The translations under genes and the position numbers were made by a program. From an uncultured Prevotellaceae bacterium (lineage in GTDB: Bacteria > Bacteroidota > Bacteroidia > Bacteroidales > Bacteroidaceae), in contig CAMJRQ010000095.1 in NCBI GenBank assembly GCA_946408305.1, forward strand, positions 1-5,397: 5,397 bases of DNA. Reading direction: 5' to 3'. Below, in pieces: positions 1-5,397 of the stretch. Every line of letters starts with the position of its first letter. The first letter of the stretch is position 1. The notes beneath the pieces were generated by a model. That model did no database searches and was not told the DNA's origin. It saw only the letters and a program-made list of their open reading frames with translations.

Positions 1-131
1 TCTTGCGGCGCATCGGGATAGTCGTTGCGGTCGGCAAAGTTGCGCTCCTTCAGCTCCACGATGCGGGGCATCAGCGGGCTCCGTTCGAGTTCGAACTTAA
101 TCTCGGGATTGTCTGTATAGAAATTAGCCAT
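1..131 (-). CDS. Acyl-CoA dehydrogenase, N-terminal fragment
   Basis: Only the first 43 full codons are in the window; the gene continues past the left edge. The peptide begins MANFYTDNPEIKFELERS and continues with a PRIVELKERNFADRNDYPDAP-like stretch. I recognise this as the N-terminus of the acyl-CoA dehydrogenases that follow etfBA in Bacteroides and Prevotella. Such enzymes are FAD flavoproteins that oxidise acyl-CoA or, in anaerobes, reduce enoyl-CoA, passing electrons to or from ETF. The start is the ATG at 131-129, five bases after the etfA stop. An AAGG motif overlaps that stop and ends only three bases before the ATG. No catalytic residue is visible in this short piece, so the family call rests on the N-terminal match and the operon context. 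Substrate chain length cannot be told. Confidence 0.82.
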   Translation of the reverse strand, partial: MANFYTDNPEIKFELERSPLMPRIVELKERNFADRNDYPDAPQ

Positions 132-136
132 TTTCC

Positions 137-1159
137 TTACTTGCTATTCTGTTTGTAATATTTAATCATCTTGGGCACAACCTCTTCCACCGAGCCGTTG
201 ATTACGTAATCGGCAATCTGGTTGATGGGGGCATTCTCGTCGGTATTGATGCTGATGATGATTCCGCTCTCCTTCATTCCAGCCACGTGCTGAATGGCAC
301 CGCTGATGCCGCAGGCGATATACACCTTGGGCCGCACGGTGACTCCCGTCTGGCCAATCTGCCGGTCGTGGTCGGCAAATCCGGCATCCACTGCGGCGCG
401 GCTGGCTCCCACTTCGGCATGAAGCACGCGGGCCAGTTCGAACAAGAGTTCGAATCCTTCGCGCGAGCCCACTCCGTATCCGCCAGCCACGATGATGGGC
501 GAACCTTTCAGGTTGTTCTTGGCCGGCTCGATGTGACGCTCGATTACGCGTGTCACGTATTCCGTTTCGGGCACGAACTTGGCAACGTCCTCCTGGATCA
601 CTCGTCCGGGATAGTGCGGGTCGAGCACCTCGGCCTTCATCACGCCGCTGCGCACCGTGGCCATCTGGGGCCGGTTCTCGGGATTGACAATCGTGGCCAC
701 GATGTTTCCGCCGAAAGCGGGTCGAATCTGATAGAGCAGGTTCTCATAGGTGCGGCCGGTCTTCTTGTCCTCGTGGGGTCCTATCTCCAGGCTGGTGCAG
801 TCGGCCGTAAGGCCGCTGTGCAAGGCCGAGGAGACGCGCGGACCGAGGTCGCGCCCCACCACGTCGGCACCCATCAGGCAAATCTGGGGTTGCTCTTTCT
901 TGAAGAGATTCACCAGCACAGCCGTGTGGGGCTTGCTGGTATAGGGCGTGAGTCCGGGAGCATCGAAGAGGTGGAGCACATCGACTCCGTAGGGCAGAAT
1001 CTGATTCTCCACTTGTCCTGTGATGCCCGAGCCTGCAGCCACTGCCTCCAGGCTTACGCCCAGCGTGTTGGCCAGCTTGCGTCCTTTGGTCAGGAGTTCC
1101 TGGCTCACCTCGGCCACCTTTGTGCCTTCTATCTCGCAATATACAAATACGTTGTTCAT
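137..1159 (-). CDS. etfA: Electron transfer flavoprotein, alpha subunit
   Basis: This 340-residue protein is the usual length for EtfA. It pairs with EtfB to carry electrons between flavin dehydrogenases and a second partner in the cytoplasm. The N-terminal domain (about 1-200) starts MNNVFVYCEI and includes RPAFGGNIVATI (146-157). The C-terminal FAD domain shows the family signature in order: GGYGVGSREGF (226-236), GASRAAVDAG (251-260), QIGQTG (267-272), VYIACGISGAIQH (279-291) and INTDENAPI (304-312). The usual AIN of the signature is SIN here, and the common YGIVGD near the end is replaced by YVINGS. Neither change removes the main FAD-binding motifs. The ATG lies 15 bases after the etfB stop, behind a purine-rich GAGAGAGAAAGAAAG tract. 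There is no extra ferredoxin domain at the N-terminus. Confidence 0.96.
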   Translation of the reverse strand: MNNVFVYCEIEGTKVAEVSQELLTKGRKLANTLGVSLEAVAAGSGITGQVENQILPYGVDVLHLFDAPGLTPYTSKPHTAVLVNLFKKEQPQICLMGADVVGRDLGPRVSSALHSGLTADCTSLEIGPHEDKKTGRTYENLLYQIRPAFGGNIVATIVNPENRPQMATVRSGVMKAEVLDPHYPGRVIQEDVAKFVPETEYVTRVIERHIEPAKNNLKGSPIIVAGGYGVGSREGFELLFELARVLHAEVGASRAAVDAGFADHDRQIGQTGVTVRPKVYIACGISGAIQHVAGMKESGIIISINTDENAPINQIADYVINGSVEEVVPKMIKYYKQNSK

Positions 1160-1174
1160 CTTTCTTTCTCTCTC

Positions 1175-2062
1175 TTATCCAATGGTGTGACTTGCCAGCA
1201 GCTCGCGGACGAGACCGTTCACGTCTTCGTCCGAACCGCTCATAACTTTGCTCTCTTTGGCTTTGAAGACGATGTTCTCCACGTTCTTCACCTTGGTGGG
1301 GCTTCCGGCCAGGCCACACTGTGCGAGGTCGGCATTCACATCGGCAGCCGTCAGCTGACCCAGTTTCAGATAGGGCTTCTTGCGGTATTCGTCGGCATAG
1401 GGCAGCTGGTCATAGTCCGTGTCCTTGGGTAGCTCCATCGGAGCCAGGGCACGCTTGAACTGCATCACGCGCTTCACGTTGCGCGGGCGGCACGGAGCGG
1501 CACTGCCGTTCACGGTCAGCACGCAGGGAAGCGGACTTTCGGCCACCTCGATTCCTCCGTCGATGTGGCGTTTCACTCGAATCCGTCCGTCCTGGCAAGA
1601 GAGAATCTCCTCGGTATAGGTTATCTGGTTCAGGCCCAGTTTCTCGGCCACCTGGGGTCCCACTTGCGCCGTATCGCCATCAATGGCCTGCCGGCCGCCG
1701 ATTATAAGGTCGGCGTCGGGACACACGTGCTTGATGGCCATGGAGAGGGCGTAGCTGGTGGCCAGCGTGTCGGCACCGGCAAAGGCACGGTCCGTGAGCA
1801 GATAGCCTCCGTCGGCCCCGCGGTACATGGCCTCGCGAATCACCTCGGCCGCACGGCCCGGGCCCATCGTCAGCACTTCTACCGTCGAGCCCGGATTCTG
1901 GTCTTTCAGACGCAGAGCCTGCTCCAACGCGTTCAAATCTTCCGGATTAAAAATGGCCGGCAGCGCACTGCGGTTCACAGTTCCCTCCGGCGTCATGGCG
2001 TCAGGACCGACGTTGCGTGTGTCGGGCACCTGCTTGGCCAATACAACAATTTTCAAACTCAT
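1175..2062 (-). CDS. etfB: Electron transfer flavoprotein, beta subunit
   Basis: This is the first gene of the etf operon, 295 residues. It starts MSLKIVVLAKQVPDT, the classic EtfB opening, followed by NPEDLNALEQALRLKD (39-54), a nucleotide-binding stretch LTMGPGRAAEVIREAMYRGAD (64-84), and GADTLATSYAL (96-106). The segment GGRQAIDGDTAQVGPQ (122-137) resembles EtfB of anaerobes such as Clostridium and Acidaminococcus, where this subunit binds a second FAD. Mitochondrial-type EtfB instead binds AMP and has IDDDCNQTG at this place. The C-terminal part (about 230-295) is the arm that wraps around EtfA. The ATG at 2062-2060 has AAGG eight bases upstream, and a matching promoter lies about 40 bases upstream. 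Bifurcating activity is an inference from the motif, not shown by the sequence alone. Confidence 0.96.
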   Translation of the reverse strand: MSLKIVVLAKQVPDTRNVGPDAMTPEGTVNRSALPAIFNPEDLNALEQALRLKDQNPGSTVEVLTMGPGRAAEVIREAMYRGADGGYLLTDRAFAGADTLATSYALSMAIKHVCPDADLIIGGRQAIDGDTAQVGPQVAEKLGLNQITYTEEILSCQDGRIRVKRHIDGGIEVAESPLPCVLTVNGSAAPCRPRNVKRVMQFKRALAPMELPKDTDYDQLPYADEYRKKPYLKLGQLTAADVNADLAQCGLAGSPTKVKNVENIVFKAKESKVMSGSDEDVNGLVRELLASHTIG

Positions 2063-2104
2063 TGCTTATACCTTAATTATATATTAGCTTTCGTAAAATC
2101 TCTG

Positions 2105-2136
2105 CAAAGGTACGGATAAGTGAGCAGAAAAACAAA
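2105..2136 (-). promoter_or_regulatory. Promoter of the etfBA-dehydrogenase operon
   Basis: Read on the minus strand this is TTTG (2136-2133), 20 bases, then TACCTTTG (2112-2105). It matches the Bacteroidetes housekeeping consensus TTTG / TAnnTTTG at normal spacing. Transcription should start a few bases further left, giving a leader of roughly 35-40 AT-rich bases before the etfB ATG. The -33 box lies inside the left stem of the repeat hairpin, and the first two bases of the -7 box are the edge of the repeat block, so the repeat forms most of this promoter. The start site itself is inferred. Confidence 0.75.
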
Positions 2137-2180
2137 GTTTGCTTTGATTTTCTCGAACGAGAGTACCTTCGACCGCAGGT

Positions 2181-2212
2181 CAGAGTTACGGATAAGTGAG
2201 CAGAAAAACAAA
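2181..2212 (-). promoter_or_regulatory. Degenerate promoter-like site in second repeat
   Basis: The minus strand has TTTG (2212-2209), a 20-base spacer, then TAACTCTG (2188-2181). This is the same layout as the etf promoter 76 bases away, but the -7 box has C where the consensus TAnnTTTG has T. It could be a weak upstream promoter for etfB or a decayed copy. Activity is unknown. Confidence 0.35.
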
Positions 2213-2229
2213 GTTTGCTTTGATTTTCT

Positions 2230-2275
2230 TCAACACCCGCAAAGCGGGCAGAAGCGTCCCTTCGGGCCGAGCGCT
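2230..2275. repeat. Palindrome-rich 46-base insert in the repeat array
   Basis: This segment separates the second A block from the second B block; in the first unit A joins B directly. It carries CCCGC-aaa-GCGGG (2236-2248) and CCC-ttc-GGG (2258-2266). A perfect palindrome CGAGCGCTCG (2268-2277) spans its right border. It is more GC-rich than block A. It may be an extra module of the repeat family present in some units and absent in others, or an insertion; the sequence does not decide. Confidence 0.7.
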
Positions 2276-2302
2276 CGAACGAGAGTACCTTCGACCGCAG
2301 GT

Positions 2303-2334
2303 CAGAGTTACGGATAAGTGAGCAGAAAAACAAA
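2303..2334 (-). promoter_or_regulatory. Degenerate promoter-like site in third repeat
   Basis: The minus strand has TTTG (2334-2331), 20 bases, then TAACTCTG (2310-2303), the same one-base departure from the -7 consensus as in the second repeat. It lies about 240 bases upstream of etfB, so any transcript from it would read through the other repeats and their hairpins before the gene. Confidence 0.3.
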
Positions 2335-2368
2335 GATTACTTTGATTTTCTCCTTTCGGCTGCAGGCT

Positions 2369-2394
2369 AAAATCGTGTAGAAGAGCGCGATTTT
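2369..2394 (+). other. Hairpin between repeat array and xth promoter
   Basis: AAAATCG (2369-2375) pairs with CGATTTT (2388-2394). In plus-strand RNA the stem can extend to 10 pairs using two G-U pairs (2376/2387 and 2378/2385), leaving loop AGAAGA (2379-2384). The extension would fail on the opposite strand, where these become A-C. It sits upstream of the xth promoter, so it is not in the predicted xth leader. Its role, if any, is unknown. Confidence 0.4.
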
Positions 2395-2403
2395 CCAAAT
2401 TTA

Positions 2404-2435
2404 TTTGCCGTTTCGCCCCCATTTTCTTAACTTTG
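2404..2435 (+). promoter_or_regulatory. Promoter of the exonuclease III gene
   Basis: TTTG (2404-2407), a 20-base spacer and TAACTTTG (2428-2435) match the Bacteroidetes TTTG / TAnnTTTG promoter exactly. The predicted start of transcription is about 2440, leaving a leader of roughly 35-40 bases before the ATG at 2478. The -7 box overlaps an in-frame TTG at 2433, which argues against that codon as the translation start. Confidence 0.75.
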
Positions 2436-2477
2436 CATCGCCGAAGCGTACACACAAACTCAGAACCCGAAACCCCT

Positions 2478-3239
2478 ATGAACTACAGATTCGTCAGTTG
2501 GAACGTGAATGGCCTGCGAGCCGTGATGGGAAAAAATTTCACCGAAGTATTCAAGGCCCTCGATGCCGACTTCTTCTGCCTGCAAGAGACCAAGATGCAG
2601 CCCGAGCAGCTCTCGGTCGTCTTCCCGGGCTACCAGTCGTTCTGGAACTCGGCCGACAAGAAAGGCTACAGCGGCACCGTCGTCTTCACCCGTCACGAAC
2701 CCCTCAGCGTCAGCCTCGGCATGGGCATCGACGAGCACGACCACGAGGGCCGCATCATCACCCTCGAGACGGAGCATTTCTTTCTCGTCAACGTCTATAC
2801 CCCCAACAGTCAGGACCAGCTGCGCCGACTTGACTACCGCATGCGTTGGGAAACCGACTTTCAGGCCTATCTCCACCGCCTCGATGCCCAGAAGCCCGTC
2901 ATCGTCTGCGGCGACATGAACGTGGCCCATCAGGAAATCGACATCAAGAACCCGGCAGCCAACCGCCGCAACGCGGGTTTCACCGACGAAGAACGCCAGC
3001 AGATGACCCGCCTCCTCGAGAGCGGATTCACCGACACCTTCCGCCACCTCCATCCGCAGGAGCGCGACGCCTACAGCTGGTGGAGCTACCGCTTCCATGC
3101 CCGCGAGAAGAACATCGGATGGCGCATCGACTATTTCCTTGCATCAAACCGCCTCGTCCCAAGCATCCGGCAGGCCGAGATTCTATCCGACATCATGGGC
3201 AGCGACCACTGCCCCGTGACGCTTCAGCTTGATGTTTAG
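2478..3239 (+). CDS. xth: Exodeoxyribonuclease III / AP endonuclease
   Basis: This 253-residue protein belongs to the Mg-dependent exonuclease/endonuclease/phosphatase family. It cuts DNA 5' of abasic sites and trims blocked 3' ends in base excision repair. Motifs in order: SWNVNGLRA (7-15, metal/phosphate Asn), LQETK (35-39, metal-binding Glu37), YSGTVVFTR (64-72), NVYTPN (105-110, active-site Tyr107), GDMNVAH (145-151, catalytic Asp146 and Asn148), WWSYRF (201-206), GWRIDYFLAS (214-223, Asp218) and GSDHCPV (241-247, catalytic Asp243-His244). The KNIGWRIDYF and YSGTVVF segments look closer to the APE1/ExoA branch than to E. coli Xth. I chose the ATG at 2478 because the protein then begins MNYRFVSWN, the normal family start, and upstream codons lie in the promoter. 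No Shine-Dalgarno is visible, common in this phylum. It is monocistronic and points away from etfB. Confidence 0.95.
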   Translation: MNYRFVSWNVNGLRAVMGKNFTEVFKALDADFFCLQETKMQPEQLSVVFPGYQSFWNSADKKGYSGTVVFTRHEPLSVSLGMGIDEHDHEGRIITLETEHFFLVNVYTPNSQDQLRRLDYRMRWETDFQAYLHRLDAQKPVIVCGDMNVAHQEIDIKNPAANRRNAGFTDEERQQMTRLLESGFTDTFRHLHPQERDAYSWWSYRFHAREKNIGWRIDYFLASNRLVPSIRQAEILSDIMGSDHCPVTLQLDV

Positions 3240-3585
3240 AAATCGGAAAACAAAACAGCGAATTTATCCTTACAAATAAGCCTTTCTATTTTATCGAAAA
3301 GTACGACACAAGACGAAACCCCTAAGGCTTTTTGCCGACGAACCACAGGGTTTTGGTCAACGCAACACGGTGTTCCGGCCGCCAGAACACGTTCTTTTGA
3401 AGCAAATGTCGGGTTAACTCACAAAAATTAAATTTCAGACACCCTAAATATCAGGCACTTATAAATCCAGTATTTCCAAGAATCGGGCGATTCTCAGCCT
3501 GCCTCACCAAATCTAATCGTTGCTAACACCATTTTGGGGGACAACAAAAACCGACTGCAAACACATCAAGGTAAAATATATTGAA
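3240..3585. other. Convergent intergenic region, no supported gene
   Basis: These bases lie between the 3' ends of xth and the glycoside hydrolase. I see no open frame with a convincing start and no RNA gene. Several short palindromes are present: AACAC-g-GTGTT (3364-3374), AGAAC-ac-GTTCT (3384-3395) and AGAATCG-gg-CGATTCT (3479-3494). A loose inverted pair AAGCCTT (3278-3284) and AAGGCTT (3324-3330), the latter followed by TTT, might serve as a weak xth terminator, but the loop is 39 bases. On the minus strand, 3450-3322 is open from stop to stop for 42 codons without an ATG. Part of this region may be a dispersed repeat or remnant of a mobile element, which needs a genome comparison to tell. 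Confidence 0.5.
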
Positions 3586-3623
3586 AAAGGGTTAAGGATT
3601 TTCTCGGAAATCCTTAACCCTTT
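3586..3623 (-). terminator. Hairpin terminator of the glycoside hydrolase gene
   Basis: AAAGGGTTAAGGATTT (3586-3601) and its exact reverse complement (3608-3623) form a 16-pair perfect stem with a 6-base loop. It begins 24 bases beyond the stop codon of the minus-strand gene. On the minus strand the stem runs into a T-rich tract (CCCTTTTTC then AATATATTTTA), as expected for an intrinsic terminator. On the plus strand the stem is followed by AATTTT, so it could also stop transcription arriving from xth. Confidence 0.85.
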
Positions 3624-3647
3624 AATTTTCCAAACATCGAGCCGAAC

Positions 3648-5397
3648 TTACTGTTCAACCTCCAATCTCACCGGCCCCAGTAACCCCGATTCCTGCAGCG
3701 GGGTGTCGGCCGAGAAGGGGTTGACCGTGGCGTAGGTCTTGCGCTCGCTTTCGGGCAGACGCAGGTCGCCCACCATGCGGTTCTGCCAGTTGTTGACGAC
3801 TTCGACGCGCAGGGTATTCTCGCCCTCGACGACGAGGTCGCTGACGTTCACCCGATAGGGCGCGGTCCAGACACCGCCGGCATAGCGACCGTTGACATAG
3901 ACACGGGCCATGACCATCACGCGGCCCAGGTTGAGATAGAGTCGGCCCGAGGGCTTCTCCGCGAGCTGGAAGGTAGTCTCGTAGTCCACCTGGCCCGAGA
4001 AATAGCGGATGGAGTCGTTGTCGCTCTGGCTGAGCGAACTCAGGCTGGCGAGGGTGACGGGCTGCGAGGGTCCGCGCATGCCGGGCTGGAAGGTGAGCTG
4101 CCAGGGCGATGTGAGCTGGCTGAGAGTCTGCGGCTGTGGGAAGTTCTCGGCAGCCGATGCTTGGCTGCGGTCTGTGGCCTCGGGGCGGAACACGACGAAC
4201 GCGCTCTCGAAACCGGCAAGGCGCAGCGGGACGCGGGTGAGGCTGCCGTCGCTTTCGTATTGGGCCAAGGGGCGCACCTCACCGCTGACGGGGTTCCACA
4301 GCTCGGGCTGCATGCCGCTGACGCGGAACGCGGCATCGAAAGTCTGCTCGTGGCCGGCTTGGTTGCTGAGGAAGTAGATGTCGGCATCGGGCAGCGAGCG
4401 ATGAATGAAGAGCACGGGCTTGTCTTCGGGGACAAGGCAATCGGGCTGCACACCGAGTTGCTGGAAGACGGTGGACAGGGCGGTGCCTTCGGGGTAGACG
4501 CGACCTTGCCCGAAGGTGGGCTGCGAGAAGAGGCTATCGGCCAGGCGAGTCACGTCTTTGTCGCAATCGGGATAATTCTGCATGCTGGGCGACTGTGTGG
4601 GCTTGGGGCCCAGGATGGTGAGACCCTGACGCACGAGGCTGGCAATGGTGCGGAGCACCTCGGGGCGCATGGTGGTCTGGTTGGGGAGCACGAGCACGCG
4701 GTAGCGCATGCCGCTCTCGAGCTGGAGGCAGCCGTCGGCCACACGGGCCTTACGGAGCACCTCGGCATTCACATAGTCGAAGCTGTATCCGCGGGGCAGC
4801 GCGGGGGTGCATTCGCCCGTCATCTTGGGAGCGTCCTCACCGATGAAGTAGGCTGCGTCGGCCACATAGTCGCCCTGCTGGAGCATGAGATTGCAGCGGC
4901 GCAGATAGTCGGTGAAGAGGTCCATCTGGCTGAACCAGACGTTTTTGCGGTTGAACTCGTTGCCGAACCATGCGCTGATGCCGGGGTATGTGGTGGTGTC
5001 GGGCTGCTGGATGTAGAGATGAAGGAGGGTGGCATTGATGCCTTCGCAGAAGAAGCGGTCGGTGCGCTGCTTCATCAAGGCGGGATAGCGGGTGAAGGCA
5101 GGACCGCCTGCCGTGCACGACTCGGCCCAGACCTTGCGCTTGCCGTAGATGTGGGCACAGCTGCTGGCGGCGCGGTTCTCGATGTCGCCCAGCGAGCCTT
5201 CGCTCCAGAACTCGCCGCCCACCTCGTCGCTCTGTCCGCCATACATGAGGAACTCGCTGGGGAAGCCCCAGTGTCCATAACATTCGAGCCAGGTGGTGAG
5301 CCCGTGGCGATGGCTGACATCGCGCAGTCCGCCTACGTAATCATAGGCCACGCGGTCGGCCACGAGACGGCGCAGGTCCCACAGGAAGCGCTCGCTC
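3648..5397 (-). CDS. GH106-type alpha-L-rhamnosidase, C-terminal part
   Basis: The open frame enters from the right edge and runs 582 codons to TAA at 3650-3648; any apparent start inside it (for example GTG at 5363) is not the true one. Numbering from the edge, residues about 1-190 look like the end of a catalytic barrel, with WLECYGHWGFPSEF (36-49), FWSEG (63-67), VWAESCTAGG (89-98), RFFCEGIN (114-121), FNRKNVWFSQ (148-157) and YFIGEDAP (183-190). Then comes a Rossmann-like segment around YRVLVLPNQTTMRPEVL (232-248), and near the C-terminus a beta-sandwich of sugar-binding type with RLYLNLGRVMVMARVYVNG (485-503), NNWQNRMVGD (535-544) and NPFSADTPLQESGLLGP (559-575). This order and these motifs fit family GH106, which removes L-rhamnose from pectic rhamnogalacturonan and related glycans, usually outside the cytoplasm. 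Full family members are about 1,000 residues or more, so the N-terminal half and any signal peptide are outside the window. I do not assign the catalytic acid and base. Confidence 0.82.
   Translation of the reverse strand, partial: SERFLWDLRRLVADRVAYDYVGGLRDVSHRHGLTTWLECYGHWGFPSEFLMYGGQSDEVGGEFWSEGSLGDIENRAASSCAHIYGKRKVWAESCTAGGPAFTRYPALMKQRTDRFFCEGINATLLHLYIQQPDTTTYPGISAWFGNEFNRKNVWFSQMDLFTDYLRRCNLMLQQGDYVADAAYFIGEDAPKMTGECTPALPRGYSFDYVNAEVLRKARVADGCLQLESGMRYRVLVLPNQTTMRPEVLRTIASLVRQGLTILGPKPTQSPSMQNYPDCDKDVTRLADSLFSQPTFGQGRVYPEGTALSTVFQQLGVQPDCLVPEDKPVLFIHRSLPDADIYFLSNQAGHEQTFDAAFRVSGMQPELWNPVSGEVRPLAQYESDGSLTRVPLRLAGFESAFVVFRPEATDRSQASAAENFPQPQTLSQLTSPWQLTFQPGMRGPSQPVTLASLSSLSQSDNDSIRYFSGQVDYETTFQLAEKPSGRLYLNLGRVMVMARVYVNGRYAGGVWTAPYRVNVSDLVVEGENTLRVEVVNNWQNRMVGDLRLPESERKTYATVNPFSADTPLQESGLLGPVRLEVEQ

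Larger units (their letters stand above)
2111..2351. repeat. Intergenic repeat array, A-B-A-insert-B-A
   Basis: Block A is 43 bases and occurs at 2111-2153, 2187-2229 and 2309-2351. Block B is 33 bases and occurs at 2154-2186 and 2276-2308. The first two A copies are identical and the two B copies are identical. The third A copy differs only at 2336 and 2339. The A starts are 76 and 122 bases apart, the extra 46 bases being the insert at 2230-2275. Each A holds a hairpin with 12-base arms (AGAAAAACAAAG and CTTTGATTTTCT, one mismatch) around a 4-base loop, at 2126-2153, 2202-2229 and 2324-2351. B contains small palindromes CTCG-aa-CGAG at its left edge and GACC-gca-GGTC (2171-2181 in the first copy). 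I see no transposase, terminal inverted repeat or target duplication. It resembles dispersed intergenic repeats of Prevotella-type genomes, but copy number elsewhere cannot be seen. Confidence 0.93.

Noticed and set aside
287..1432. A 381-codon open frame on the plus strand, opposite etfA and the end of etfB
   Set aside because: It is antisense to two well-recognised genes, spans their junction, and its His/Gly/Leu-rich translation resembles no family. GC-rich codon use in the real genes keeps the opposite frame open.
2111..2351. CRISPR array
   Set aside because: The repeats are 43 bases with spacings of 33 and 79 bases, the 33-base segments are identical repeats and not unique spacers, and no cas gene is in the window.
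2073..2455. Two overlapping minus-strand open frames (86 and 89 codons) across the repeat array
   Set aside because: Their translations are the DNA repeat read in successive frames (76 is not a multiple of 3). They overlap the etf and xth promoters and have no ribosome site.
2433..2477. Upstream extension of the exonuclease III gene from TTG at 2433
   Set aside because: That codon is part of the -7 box, the added 15 residues match nothing in the family, and the ATG at 2478 gives the usual N-terminus.
2460..3098. A 212-codon minus-strand open frame opposite the exonuclease III gene
   Set aside because: It is the complement of a gene with intact catalytic motifs, and its Val/Glu/Ala-rich translation shows no recognisable domain.
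3278..3333. Terminator for xth formed by AAGCCTT and AAGGCTT followed by TTT
   Set aside because: The stem is only seven pairs with a 39-base loop, too weak to call a feature.
3520..3735. A 71-codon plus-strand open frame near the end of the glycoside hydrolase gene
   Set aside because: It reads through the terminator hairpin and into the antisense of the hydrolase C-terminus, with no ribosome site or recognisable motif.

Overview
The window looks like a chromosomal segment from a Bacteroidales bacterium, most likely Prevotella or a close relative. Three things point there. Both recognisable promoters match the Bacteroidetes consensus (TTTG, about 20 bases, TAnnTTTG). The etfB-etfA-acyl-CoA dehydrogenase set has the sequence style of that order. 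A large GH106-type rhamnosidase is typical of its glycan-degrading genomes. The coding regions are visibly GC-rich and the gaps between genes are AT-rich. No tRNA, rRNA, CRISPR array or transposase was found.

Layout. Bases 1-2062 (minus strand) are a tight operon, etfB then etfA then the start of an acyl-CoA dehydrogenase that runs off the left edge. Gaps are 15 and 5 bases. The two Etf subunits form the FAD heterodimer that exchanges electrons with the dehydrogenase. The EtfB sequence resembles ETFs of anaerobes, so electron bifurcation is possible but unproven.

Bases 2063-2477 are a divergent intergenic region. It holds an etf promoter facing left, an xth promoter facing right, and between them a repeat array of three 43-base blocks, two 33-base blocks and one 46-base insert. 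The 43-base block itself supplies the -33 box of the etf promoter. The other two copies carry the same layout with a one-base defect in the -7 box.

Bases 2478-3239 (plus strand) encode an exonuclease III/AP endonuclease for base excision repair, with all expected catalytic motifs.

Bases 3240-3647 are a convergent intergenic region with several small palindromes and no convincing gene, ending in a strong hairpin terminator for the gene on its right. Bases 3648-5397 (minus strand) are the C-terminal 582 codons of a large glycoside hydrolase, best read as a GH106 alpha-L-rhamnosidase, whose N-terminus lies beyond the right edge.

The three transcription units (electron transfer, DNA repair, polysaccharide breakdown) show no obvious functional link. 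The most interesting part is the promoter-bearing repeat array between etfB and xth. No previously undescribed multi-gene system is evident.
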